In this document: in pieces, positions 54,701 to 62,090 of the stretch
Position numbering within the stretch: position 1 is the stretch's first letter
Layout of the letters: every line of letters starts with the position of its first letter
DNA from: Curvibacter sp. PD_MW3
Lineage (GTDB): Bacteria > Pseudomonadota > Gammaproteobacteria > Burkholderiales > Burkholderiaceae_C
Reading direction: 5' to 3'
NCBI GenBank assembly: GCA_002633085.1
Contig: NSIV01000002.1
Coordinates: forward strand, 231,602 to 295,601
DNA length: 64,000 nucleotides
Position numbers and translations under genes: made by a program
The notes under the pieces: model-generated
What the model saw: the letters and a program-made list of their open reading frames with translations, nothing else
The model's database searches: none
What the model was told of the DNA's origin: nothing

Positions 54701-55562
54701 GACCAATGGCCACGTGGCCGTGAAAGCCTGGGATGCTCTGAGCAAACAGACCGGGCGTGACCACAAGCACCTGGCCCTGTACCGCGAGGACGAGAAGATC
54801 CGTTTCCGTGACATCCAGGCCCAGCCGCGCAAGATCATCTCGTCGCCAACCTGGAGCGGCATCGAGAGCGAAACGGTGTCCTACAACGCCGGCTACACCA
54901 ACGTGCATGAGCTGATCCCATGGCGTACCCTGACGGGTCGCCAGCAGTTCTACATGGATCACCCGTGGATGACGGCTTTCGGTGAAAACTTCACCAGCTA
55001 CCGTCCGCCGGTGGACCTGAAGACCACTGCCGGCATCCATGGTGTCAAGTCCAACGGCAACACCGAGATCCTGCTGAACTTCATCACACCGCACCAGAAG
55101 TGGGGCATCCACTCCACTTACACAGACAACCTGATGATGCTCACGCTGAATCGCGGCGGCCCGGTGATCTGGCTGAGCGAGGACGACGCCAAGAGCGCCG
55201 GCATTGTGGACAACGATTGGGTCGAGCTGTTCAACATCAACGGTGCCATCGCGGCGCGGGCGGTGGTGAGCCAACGCGTCAACCCGGGCATGGTCATGAT
55301 GTACCACGCGCAGGAGAAGATCATCAACACCCCGGGTTCTGAGATCACCGGGGCACGCGGCGGCATCCACAACTCGGTGACACGCATCGTGTTGAAACCC
55401 ACGCACATGATCGGCGGCTACGCGCAGTTCAGCTACGGCTTCAACTACTACGGCACCATCGGCACCAACCGTGACGAATTCGTCGTGGTGCGCAAGATGA
55501 ACAAGGTGGACTGGCTGGATGGCACCGCCGCCACGTCCACCAGCACTGGCGCACACGCCTGA
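51759..55562 (+). CDS. narG: Respiratory nitrate reductase alpha subunit
   Basis: 1267 aa, the usual length of membrane-bound NarG. Cytoplasmic molybdopterin subunit that reduces nitrate. The N-terminal [18 protein letters not shown] carries the FS0 cluster His/Cys ligands. [25 protein letters not shown] holds the molybdenum-ligand Asp region and MDO-binding blocks follow. No Tat signal, as expected for NarG. Followed 16 bp later by narH. Confidence 0.98.
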   Translation: [1267 protein letters not shown]

Positions 55563-55578
55563 GACTAGGAGAACGAAC

Positions 55579-57102
55579 ATGAAAATCCGCGCTCAAATCG
55601 GCATGGTGCTCAACCTGGACAAGTGCATTGGCTGCCACACCTGTTCCGTCACCTGCAAGAACGTCTGGACCAGCCGTAAAGGCATGGAATACGCCTGGTT
55701 CAACAACGTCGAAACCAAACCCGGCATCGGTTACCCCAAGGAATGGGAAAACCAGGACAAGTGGAACGGTGGCTGGGTCCGCAAGGCCAACGGCAGCATC
55801 GAGCCGCGCCAAGGGGCCAAGTGGAAGCTGCTCATGCGCATCTTTGCCAACCCCAACCTGCCGCAGATCGACGACTATTACGAGCCCTTCACCTTCGACT
55901 ACGACCACCTGCAGTCGGCGCCGGAAATGAAGGCGGCTCCCACGGCCCGCCCGCGCAGTCTGATCACCGGGCAGCGCATGGAGAAGATCGAGTGGGGCCC
56001 GAACTGGGAAGAAATTCTCGGTGGTGAATTCAGCAAGCGCTCGAAGGACAAGAACTTCGACGACGTGCAGAAGGACATCTACGGCCAGTTCGAAAACACC
56101 TTCATGATGTACCTGCCACGCCTGTGCGAGCACTGCCTGAATCCGGCGTGCGTGGCATCGTGCCCCTCGGGCTCGATCTACAAGCGCGAGGAAGACGGCA
56201 TCGTGCTGATCGACCAGGACAAGTGCCGCGGCTGGCGCATGTGCGTCTCGGGCTGCCCCTACAAGAAAATCTACTACAACTGGGAATCAGGCAAGGCCGA
56301 GAAGTGCATCTTCTGCTACCCGCGCATTGAGGCCGGCCAGCCAACGGTCTGCTCGGAAACCTGTGTCGGCCGCATCCGCTACCTCGGTGTGCTGCTGTAT
56401 GACGCCGATCGCATCCAGGAGGCAGCCAGCGTCGAGCACGATCGTGACCTGTACCAGGCGCAGTTGGACATCTTCCTGGATCCGAACGATCCCAAGGTGA
56501 TCGAGCAGGCCCGCATTGACGGTATTCCAGATGCCTGGATGGACGCCGCCCGCAAGAGCCCGGTCTACAAGATGGCGGTGGACTGGAAGATCGCACTGCC
56601 GCTTCACCCCGAGTACCGCACCCTGCCCATGGTCTGGTATGTGCCGCCGCTCTCGCCCATCACGGCCGCCGCCAATGCCGGTGACATCGGCATCAACGGC
56701 GAGATTCCAGACGTCAAACAGTTGCGAATCCCGGTCAAGTACCTGGCCAACCTGCTGACGGCCGGCGACACCCTGCCGGTGGAACGCGCCCTGGAACGCA
56801 TGCTGGCCATGCGTGCCTACCAGCGTGAAAAACACGTCGAGGGCCGCATCAACACCACGGCGCTGCAACAGGTACAAATGACGCAAGCCGAGGTGGAGGA
56901 CATGTACCAGGTGATGGCGATTGCCAACTACGAAGACCGCTTCGTCATCCCCAGCTCGCACCGCGAGTATGCCGAGAACACCTTTGACATGCGCGGCGGT
57001 TGCGGCTTCTCGTTTGGCAATGGCTGCTCCGACGGCGCCAGCGAAACCAGCCTGTTCGGCGGCTCCAAACGTCGCACCATCCCCATCAAGGCAGGAGTCT
57101 GA
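55579..57102 (+). CDS. narH: Respiratory nitrate reductase beta subunit
   Basis: 507 aa from the ATG at 55579 with AGGAG upstream; the longer track start is out of place. Four iron-sulfur clusters: CIGCHTCSVTCKN (C16, 19, 22, 26), CEHCLNPACVASCP (from C184), CRGWRMCVSGCPYKK, where Trp219 replaces a Cys giving the 3Fe-4S cluster, and CIFCYPRIEAGQPTVCSETC. It passes electrons from NarI to NarG. Confidence 0.98.
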   Translation: MKIRAQIGMVLNLDKCIGCHTCSVTCKNVWTSRKGMEYAWFNNVETKPGIGYPKEWENQDKWNGGWVRKANGSIEPRQGAKWKLLMRIFANPNLPQIDDYYEPFTFDYDHLQSAPEMKAAPTARPRSLITGQRMEKIEWGPNWEEILGGEFSKRSKDKNFDDVQKDIYGQFENTFMMYLPRLCEHCLNPACVASCPSGSIYKREEDGIVLIDQDKCRGWRMCVSGCPYKKIYYNWESGKAEKCIFCYPRIEAGQPTVCSETCVGRIRYLGVLLYDADRIQEAASVEHDRDLYQAQLDIFLDPNDPKVIEQARIDGIPDAWMDAARKSPVYKMAVDWKIALPLHPEYRTLPMVWYVPPLSPITAAANAGDIGINGEIPDVKQLRIPVKYLANLLTAGDTLPVERALERMLAMRAYQREKHVEGRINTTALQQVQMTQAEVEDMYQVMAIANYEDRFVIPSSHREYAENTFDMRGGCGFSFGNGCSDGASETSLFGGSKRRTIPIKAGV

Positions 57103-57104
57103 CC

Positions 57105-57794
57105 ATGGCACTCACCAATGCAACACTCAGCCTGCGGGTGCTGGCGCGCCTGCTGTCCTACCCGGATGCCGATCTGCGCGCTCACCTGCCGGAAATGCGC
57201 GACGCGCTGCACAGTGAAGCCGCCCTGGGCGCGAAGCGTCTGGCCGAGCTTGACGCTCTGATACGCAGTTTGACAGCACAAGATGCGCTGGAAGTGGAAG
57301 CTGAATACGTTCAGTTGTTCGACCGCGGTCGCGCCACATCGCTGCATCTATTCGAGCACGTGCACGGCGACTCACGCGACCGTGGCCCGGCCATGATTGA
57401 TCTGGCCAAGACCTACGAGCAAGCCGGCCTCTACCTGGCCGAGGGCGAGTTGCCCGACTACCTGCCGGTGGTGCTGGAGTTCGTCTCGACCCAGCCGCCG
57501 AAAGAAGCCCGCGACTTCCTCGGCGAGATGGCGCACATTCTCAATGCCATCTTCAGCGCGCTGGTGAAACGCCAAAGCCACTACGCCAGCGTATTGGGTG
57601 CATTGCTGGAAATCGCCGGCGAAAAAGCCCAAGCCGTCAAGGTGGCCGAGGACGAACCGCTGGACAAAAGTTGGGAAGAACCGGCTGTCTTCGGCGGCTG
57701 CTCCACGGAAGGCCAGGCCAAGCCGGGCCAGCCCCAGCCGATTCGCATCGTCAAAAACGAAGCCCAACGCCACAACGTTGCGCAAGGAGTGTGA
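57105..57794 (+). CDS. narJ: Nitrate reductase assembly chaperone
   Basis: 229 aa from the ATG at 57105, 2 nt after the narH stop. All-helical TorD-type chaperone: SLRVLARLLSYPDADLRAHLPEM, FDRGRATSLHLFEHVHGDSRDRGPAMIDL and LYLAEGELPDYLPVVLEFVS. It inserts the molybdenum cofactor into NarG and delivers NarGH to NarI. Confidence 0.96.
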   Translation: MALTNATLSLRVLARLLSYPDADLRAHLPEMRDALHSEAALGAKRLAELDALIRSLTAQDALEVEAEYVQLFDRGRATSLHLFEHVHGDSRDRGPAMIDLAKTYEQAGLYLAEGELPDYLPVVLEFVSTQPPKEARDFLGEMAHILNAIFSALVKRQSHYASVLGALLEIAGEKAQAVKVAEDEPLDKSWEEPAVFGGCSTEGQAKPGQPQPIRIVKNEAQRHNVAQGV

Positions 57795-57796
57795 TC

Positions 57797-58531
57797 ATGA
57801 GCTACCTCAACCAGTTTGTCTTCGGCATCTATCCCTACATCTGCCTCACGGTCTTCCTGCTGGGCAGCCTGATCCGCTTCGATCGCGACCAGTACACGTG
57901 GAAGAGCGACTCCTCGCAATTGCTCAAGATGGGACAGTTGCGTCTGGGCAGCAATCTGTTCCATCTGGGCATCCTGTTCCTGTTCTTCGGCCATACCGTG
58001 GGCATGCTGACGCCGCACTTCGTCTATGAGGCTTTCATGACGGCCGGTGCCAAGCAGTTGATGGCCATGGTTTCTGGCGGTCTGTTCGGTCTGCTGGGAT
58101 TCATCGGTGTCACGCTGCTGCTGCACCGTCGTCTGGCCGAGCCACGCATTCGCGCCACCTCCAAGACCAGCGACATCGTGTTGCTGATCTTGTTGTGGCT
58201 TCAGTTCGCGCTCGGTCTGGCCACCATCCCGTTGTCGGCCCAGCATCTGGACGGCGGCATGATGCTGCTGCTGGCTGAATGGGCACAGCGCATCGTCACC
58301 TTCCGTGGTGGAGCGGTGGAACTGCTGACCGAAGCCAGCTGGATCTTCAAGGCGCACATGTTCCTCGGCATGAGCATTTTCTTCATCTTCCCGTTCACGC
58401 GACTGGTTCATGTCTGGAGTGGTTTTGCCTCGGTCGCCTACCTGGTGCGCCCCTACCAGGTGGTACGCAGCCGTCGACTGAACCTGCCGGCCGGCCACAA
58501 CATGCCGCGTCGCCCAGGCGCCGGCGTCTGA
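57797..58531 (+). CDS. narI: Respiratory nitrate reductase gamma subunit (cytochrome b)
   Basis: 244 aa with five transmembrane helices. Heme ligands are expected in SNLFHLGILFLFFGHTVG (His ~57 and ~66) and KAHMFLGMSIFFIFPFTRLVHVWSG (His ~188 and ~205). Takes electrons from quinol on the periplasmic side. Starts 2 nt after narJ and is followed 11 nt later by a PpiC-type gene. Confidence 0.97.
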   Translation: MSYLNQFVFGIYPYICLTVFLLGSLIRFDRDQYTWKSDSSQLLKMGQLRLGSNLFHLGILFLFFGHTVGMLTPHFVYEAFMTAGAKQLMAMVSGGLFGLLGFIGVTLLLHRRLAEPRIRATSKTSDIVLLILLWLQFALGLATIPLSAQHLDGGMMLLLAEWAQRIVTFRGGAVELLTEASWIFKAHMFLGMSIFFIFPFTRLVHVWSGFASVAYLVRPYQVVRSRRLNLPAGHNMPRRPGAGV

Positions 58532-58542
58532 AGGAGTACGCC

Positions 58543-59373
58543 ATGAGCACATCTTGCTCTCCCACCTGTGGCTGCGCCAGCGCTGAGACCAGTGTGGCAG
58601 CCATCACAGACAACATCGTGGCCCGCATCAATGGCGTAGCACTGCACAGTGCGGATCAAATGCTGTCGGTTGACGAACTGCGTCAGCGGGCTTACACCGA
58701 ACTGCTGCGTCAGGCCGCTCAGAGCCGCGGCCTGCTGGCAGCGGACGATGTGGCAGCGGCCGACGGCATTGCCAGTGAGGCTGCGAGCAGCGCGATCGAG
58801 CAGTTGCTCGAGCAAAGCCTGCAGGTTCCCGAGCCCTCAGATGAAGCCTGTCGCCGCCATCACGCCGCTCATGCCGCCAGCTACCGGGTGGGCGAACGTG
58901 CCAACGTGCGTCACATCCTCTTTGCCGTCACGCCGGGGGTGGATGTCAAGGCCTTGCGTCTGCGCGCTGAAAGCGCTCTGCTTGACGTGCGCAGCCACGA
59001 CGGCCAGGCTGACCCTTTTGCCGACGTGGCACGTCAGCTCTCCAACTGTCCGAGCGGGCAGGAAGGCGGCACACTGGGCTGGCTGACAGCGCAGGACTGT
59101 GCACCCGAGTTCGCACGCGAAATCTTCGGCCACGCAGAAGTCGGTGTACTGCCGCGCCTGGTGCACAGCCGCTTCGGCCTGCATGTGGTTGAGGTGCTGG
59201 AGCGCGACGCAGGTGAAGATCCACCCTTTGAAGCCGTGCGCGGTGCGGTGGCCATGGCGCTTCGCCAGCAATCCTATGTGACCGCACTACGTCAGTTCTT
59301 GAGCCTGTTGGCCGGGCAGGCTCATATGGAAGGCGTGGACCTTGACGGCGCTGACACACCGCTGGTGCAGTGA
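58543..59373 (+). CDS. PpiC-type peptidyl-prolyl isomerase, nar-linked
   Basis: 276 aa from the ATG at 58543 with AAGGAG upstream. Cys-rich first residues (MSTSCSPTCGCAS), a SurA-like helical part, then a parvulin/rotamase domain (~115-215: NVRHILFAVTPG, DPFADVARQLSNCPSGQEGGTLGWL, HSRFGLHVVEVLERD). No signal peptide, so cytoplasmic. Its place at the end of narGHJI suggests a role in folding or maturing the reductase. The N-terminal Cys cluster might bind metal, but that is guesswork. Confidence 0.9.
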   Translation: MSTSCSPTCGCASAETSVAAITDNIVARINGVALHSADQMLSVDELRQRAYTELLRQAAQSRGLLAADDVAAADGIASEAASSAIEQLLEQSLQVPEPSDEACRRHHAAHAASYRVGERANVRHILFAVTPGVDVKALRLRAESALLDVRSHDGQADPFADVARQLSNCPSGQEGGTLGWLTAQDCAPEFAREIFGHAEVGVLPRLVHSRFGLHVVEVLERDAGEDPPFEAVRGAVAMALRQQSYVTALRQFLSLLAGQAHMEGVDLDGADTPLVQ

Positions 59374-59378
59374 TATGG

Positions 59379-59472
59379 CACGCCCCCAGGCTGCGCTCCC
59401 TACGTTTGCTACGCCACCCTCCTTGCAGGGGGCAACGCCAGCGGCTCGGCAGAGCCGGTTCCACGGCGTTCT
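59379..59472. repeat. GC-rich structured intergenic repeat (REP-like)
   Basis: Starts CACGCCCCCAGGCTGCGCTC and holds nested hairpins: CCCT...AGGG around CCTTGCAGGGGG, and GGCTC-GGCA-GAGCC. It lies after the PpiC gene and before the carbonic anhydrase. I recall very similar 'CCCCCAGGCTGCGCTC ... CCTTGC(A/G)GGGGGC' repeats in other Comamonadaceae. It may end or stabilise the nar transcript. Confidence 0.5.
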
Positions 59473-59540
59473 GCGGCTAAGCTTCCTCATGCAAAACGTA
59501 GTGGAAGCAGCCAGTCGCACACTCTCAGACCCATTGATCC

Positions 59541-60281
59541 ATGCCTGACGAACTGCTGGAGCGCCTGCGTCGTTTTCACGACCACACGTTTCCTGGCATC
59601 CAGGAACAGTTCCAGGATCTGGTGACGCAGGGACAACACCCGACCATTCTTTTCATCGGCTGCTCCGACTCGCGGCTGGTGCCCTATCTGCTGACTGGTA
59701 CCGGGCCAGGCGACCTGTTCATAGTGCGCAATGTCGGCGCCTTCGTGCCACCCTACGATGGTTCAGCCGGCTTTCACGGCACCGCCGCTGCCATCGAGTT
59801 TGCTGTCATCAACCTGCAGGTCTCGCACGTTGTGGTGTGCGGCCACAGCCACTGCGGCGGCATTCGCGCACTTTACGAAGGTGCCCCAGCCCAAGCCATC
59901 AATCTGTCGGCCTGGTTGGAGCTGGGCCGCGAAGCGGCGCTACCGGTCCAGGTCACCCCCGAAGCCTTACGCCGCACCGAGCAGCGCGCCGTCATTCTTC
60001 AGCTGGAGCGCTTGATGGGCTACCCCATGGTGCGTGAACGGGTTGAGCAGGGCAAGCTGGCCCTGCATGGCTGGCATTACGTGATCGAAGAGGGTGAGGT
60101 TCACGTGTTCGACGTCAAGAGCGGCGAGTTCGTGCCAGCTTCCAGCGCCTTGCACAGCGGCACCGGCCCGTATGCCATGCCGGAGGACACCATGTCCAGC
60201 CCGCTGTTCAACGAGATCGACGAAAGCTACCACCAACTGCAGCCAGTCACCAAGTCTGACTGCTCATGCGGCAAAGCCTGA
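59541..60281 (+). CDS. Beta-class carbonic anhydrase
   Basis: 246 aa zinc enzyme for CO2/bicarbonate interconversion. Zinc ligands Cys41 (FIGCSDSR, with Asp43 and Arg45 dyad), His102 and Cys105 (CGHSHCGG). FIVRNVGAFVPP and GTAAAIEFAV are family blocks. The C terminus (~205-246) is longer and ends in a Cys pair (SDCSCGKA). Placed after the nar operon, separated by the repeat. Confidence 0.93.
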   Translation: MPDELLERLRRFHDHTFPGIQEQFQDLVTQGQHPTILFIGCSDSRLVPYLLTGTGPGDLFIVRNVGAFVPPYDGSAGFHGTAAAIEFAVINLQVSHVVVCGHSHCGGIRALYEGAPAQAINLSAWLELGREAALPVQVTPEALRRTEQRAVILQLERLMGYPMVRERVEQGKLALHGWHYVIEEGEVHVFDVKSGEFVPASSALHSGTGPYAMPEDTMSSPLFNEIDESYHQLQPVTKSDCSCGKA

Positions 60282-60481
60282 ACCTGTTCAAAACCTGGGT
60301 GGCCGTGCGTCCCGAAGCTACGGGCCACGTTTGTACGGCCGCACGCAGCAGTTGACACGGCAGCCCGCCAGAGACTGGCCTCTTCGGGCAACGGCTCTTT
60401 CTTGATCTGTGTCATGCAAGCGGCATGAGAACGCGCTATGCTTGATTCGGATTCTCACCCTGTCACTTACGGAGAACGAAC

Positions 60482-60793
60482 ATGCCCCAACTCACCAGCG
60501 CCCACAAAGATAAATTGATGGCCGACCTGCACGTCATGATTGCCGATGCGGAAGAATTGCTGCGCGTGACGGCCGACCAGGCCAGCGGCAACGCTGCCGA
60601 AGTGCGCGGCCGCATCCAGGGCCGCCTGCAGCAGGCACGCACCGAGTTGGCCCAGTTGCAAGGTGCGGCGGTGGCTCAGGTCAAGGCGGCAGGCCATGCT
60701 GCTGATGAGTTCGTGCACGAAAACCCCTGGAAATCGGTCGGCGTTGCTGCCGGCATCGGCTTGGTGATCGGCCTGTTGATCGGCCGTCGCTAA
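60482..60793 (+). CDS. DUF883 (ElaB/YqjD-like) membrane-anchored protein
   Basis: 103 aa. Long N-terminal amphipathic helix with LMADLHVMIADAEELLRVTADQ, then DEFVHENPWKSVGVAAGIGLVIGLLIGRR, the hallmark C-terminal anchor of the ElaB/YqjD/YgaM family, which can bind ribosomes in E. coli. First gene of a YqjDEK-like trio; ACGGAGA precedes the ATG. Confidence 0.92.
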   Translation: MPQLTSAHKDKLMADLHVMIADAEELLRVTADQASGNAAEVRGRIQGRLQQARTELAQLQGAAVAQVKAAGHAADEFVHENPWKSVGVAAGIGLVIGLLIGRR

Positions 60794-60798
60794 ACGCC

Positions 60799-61200
60799 AT
60801 GGCAAACGCTGACGGGGGGTTGTTTGCTTCGGTCCGCCAGTTGCTGGCAACCGGGGTCGAGACCCTGCGCGTCCGGCTGGAGTTGCTGAGCACCGAAGTT
60901 GAACAGGAAAAAATTCGCCTGTTCGATGCCGTGCTCTGGGCCGGTCTGGCCCTGCTGCTGCTGGGCATGGGACTGCTGTTCCTGTGCGGTTTGATCGTGG
61001 TCCTGTTGTGGGATCAGCATCGGCTGCTCGCCCTCGGCGGCCTCACCGTGGTCTTTCTTGGCAGCGGTTACTGGGTGTTGCAGATCGCGCGCACGAGACT
61101 GCGCGCGCCTGGTGGTCTGTTCGCCAGCAGCGTGGCCGAACTGGAGCGTGACCGCTCCGAATTGGCCCGCGAACGTGCCGGCCTGGATGAGGCGGAATGA
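60799..61200 (+). CDS. YqjE/phage holin-like membrane protein
   Basis: 133 aa. Two strong transmembrane helices (LFDAVLWAGLALLLLGMGLLFLCGLIVVLL and LLALGGLTVVFLGSGYWVLQI) and a charged C-terminal helix. Matches the YqjE group (holin superfamily III domain). Starts 5 bp after the DUF883 gene. Confidence 0.9.
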   Translation: MANADGGLFASVRQLLATGVETLRVRLELLSTEVEQEKIRLFDAVLWAGLALLLLGMGLLFLCGLIVVLLWDQHRLLALGGLTVVFLGSGYWVLQIARTRLRAPGGLFASSVAELERDRSELARERAGLDEAE

Positions 61201-61201
61201 C

Positions 61202-61519
61202 ATGTCCGGTGCGGCACGTTCACGTGAAGCGGAACTGGCGGCACGCCAGCAGCAACTGCTGATCCGCAGCGCCGAACTGCGCGTCACCTTGGCACATCAA
61301 TCTCAAACCTTGCAAGGGCCGTTGGCCTTGGCCGACCAGGCCGTCAGCAGCGTCCATTGGCTGCGCAGCCATCCACAGTGGCCGTTGGGCGCCCTGTTGC
61401 TGCTGGCCGTATTACGCCCACGCCGGGCGCTGGTCTGGGCAGGCCGGCTGTGGTGGGGCTGGGGCCTGTACCAGCGGACACGCAGCTGGCTGGCACGCGG
61501 CGAGCGCAAAGCCCCATAA
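61202..61519 (+). CDS. YqjK-like protein
   Basis: 105 aa from the ATG at 61202, 1 nt after the previous stop; the track's longer start is in another context. Arg/Glu-rich first helix (SREAELAARQQQLLIRSAELRVTL) and one membrane helix (PQWPLGALLLLAVLRP). Size and order fit the third gene of a yqjD-yqjE-yqjK-like set. Confidence 0.75.
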   Translation: MSGAARSREAELAARQQQLLIRSAELRVTLAHQSQTLQGPLALADQAVSSVHWLRSHPQWPLGALLLLAVLRPRRALVWAGRLWWGWGLYQRTRSWLARGERKAP

Positions 61520-61536
61520 CGGCTGCGACCGGCGCC

Positions 61537-61941
61537 CTATCCCAAACGCACCGGCAACCCTTGCGCATCAAAAGGCAGGTAACTGCCCAGCACCCCGCGC
61601 TTGACGTCTTCCACCATGCGCTGGAGCAGCGTATCGGCATCCTGGCTGCTGGGTGCACGACCACCACTGCCCGACATGCCGGCAACGAACACGAGCACCC
61701 AGGGCTGACCGAACTGACGTGCCTCTTCGGCCAGTGCCGTAAACGAGACAATTTCTTCCGGTGTCTTGTCCACGCACATCAGCGGCACCAACGCGCCACC
61801 TTGACCCGCCTCAAATTTGGCCGCCTGCTCAGGTGTGCTGTCTTCCGGCAATTCAGCCGAGGCAAAAACGAAAAGCAGACGCTGTGGCTCGGGCTGTTGC
61901 CGTGCAACGGCGAGCAGGTCATCAAAAGAGGAGATATTCAT
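61537..61941 (-). CDS. Conserved small protein divergent from nrdJ
   Basis: 134 aa, no signal peptide. MNISSFDDLLAVARQQPEPQRLLFVFASAELPEDSTPEQAAKFEAGQGGALVPLMCVDKTPEEI... A protein of this type is conserved beside class II ribonucleotide reductase genes in Comamonadaceae and I recall it labelled as an RNR-associated protein, but no domain is evident. Its start codon is 2 bp from the FNR-type box shared with nrdJ. Confidence 0.8.
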   Translation of the reverse strand: MNISSFDDLLAVARQQPEPQRLLFVFASAELPEDSTPEQAAKFEAGQGGALVPLMCVDKTPEEIVSFTALAEEARQFGQPWVLVFVAGMSGSGGRAPSSQDADTLLQRMVEDVKRGVLGSYLPFDAQGLPVRLG

Positions 61942-61943
61942 AC

Positions 61944-61957
61944 TTGATTTTCGTCAA
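61944..61957. promoter_or_regulatory. FNR/Anr-type box in the nrdJ divergent promoter
   Basis: TTGATTTTCGTCAA matches TTGAT-N4-ATCAA at 9 of 10 positions. It is 2 bp outside the divergent gene's ATG and about 140 bp before the nrdJ ATG. A class II RNR needs no oxygen, so activation by FNR would make sense. Confidence 0.6.
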
Positions 61958-61972
61958 GGCAGTGCCACACTT

Positions 61973-61988
61973 ACACAATATCTGCCGC
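61973..61988 (+). promoter_or_regulatory. NrdR-box-like sequence (weak)
   Basis: ACACAATATCTGCCGC shares its first nine bases with the NrdR consensus ACACwATATaTwGwGT, then diverges. Only one copy is seen, whereas NrdR usually binds two spaced boxes. Confidence 0.25.
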
Positions 61989-62051
61989 AAAACGGGCTGT
62001 GCGCACTAGGCGCACAAGGTTTGTGGCAGGTCAAACAGCAAAGCTGACCTG
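61980..62051 (+). ncRNA. Structured leader upstream of nrdJ with competing hairpins
   Basis: Three stems can be drawn. P1: CTGCCGCAAA (61982-61991) with TTTGTGGCAG (62020-62029), 10 pairs with one G-U. P2: TGTGCGC (61998-62004) with GCGCACA (62010-62016), loop ACTAG. P3: CAGGTCA (62027-62033) with TGACCTG (62045-62051). P1 and P3 share bases 62027-62029, so they partly exclude each other, as in attenuators and riboswitches. The ribosome site (CGAGGAG) is at about 62075. Not an obvious cobalamin riboswitch. Confidence 0.5.
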
Positions 62052-62090
62052 ACTTTAGCATCGTGCAGAAATGACGAGGAGTAATGATTC

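Noticed and set aside
60402-60415. FNR-like TTGATCTGTGTCAT upstream of the DUF883 gene
   Set aside because: The second half site (GTCAT) matches poorly; too weak to list as a regulatory site.
61942-62090. Cobalamin riboswitch before nrdJ
   Set aside because: Expected for this enzyme in some bacteria, but I see no B12-box-like core; only the competing hairpins are reported.
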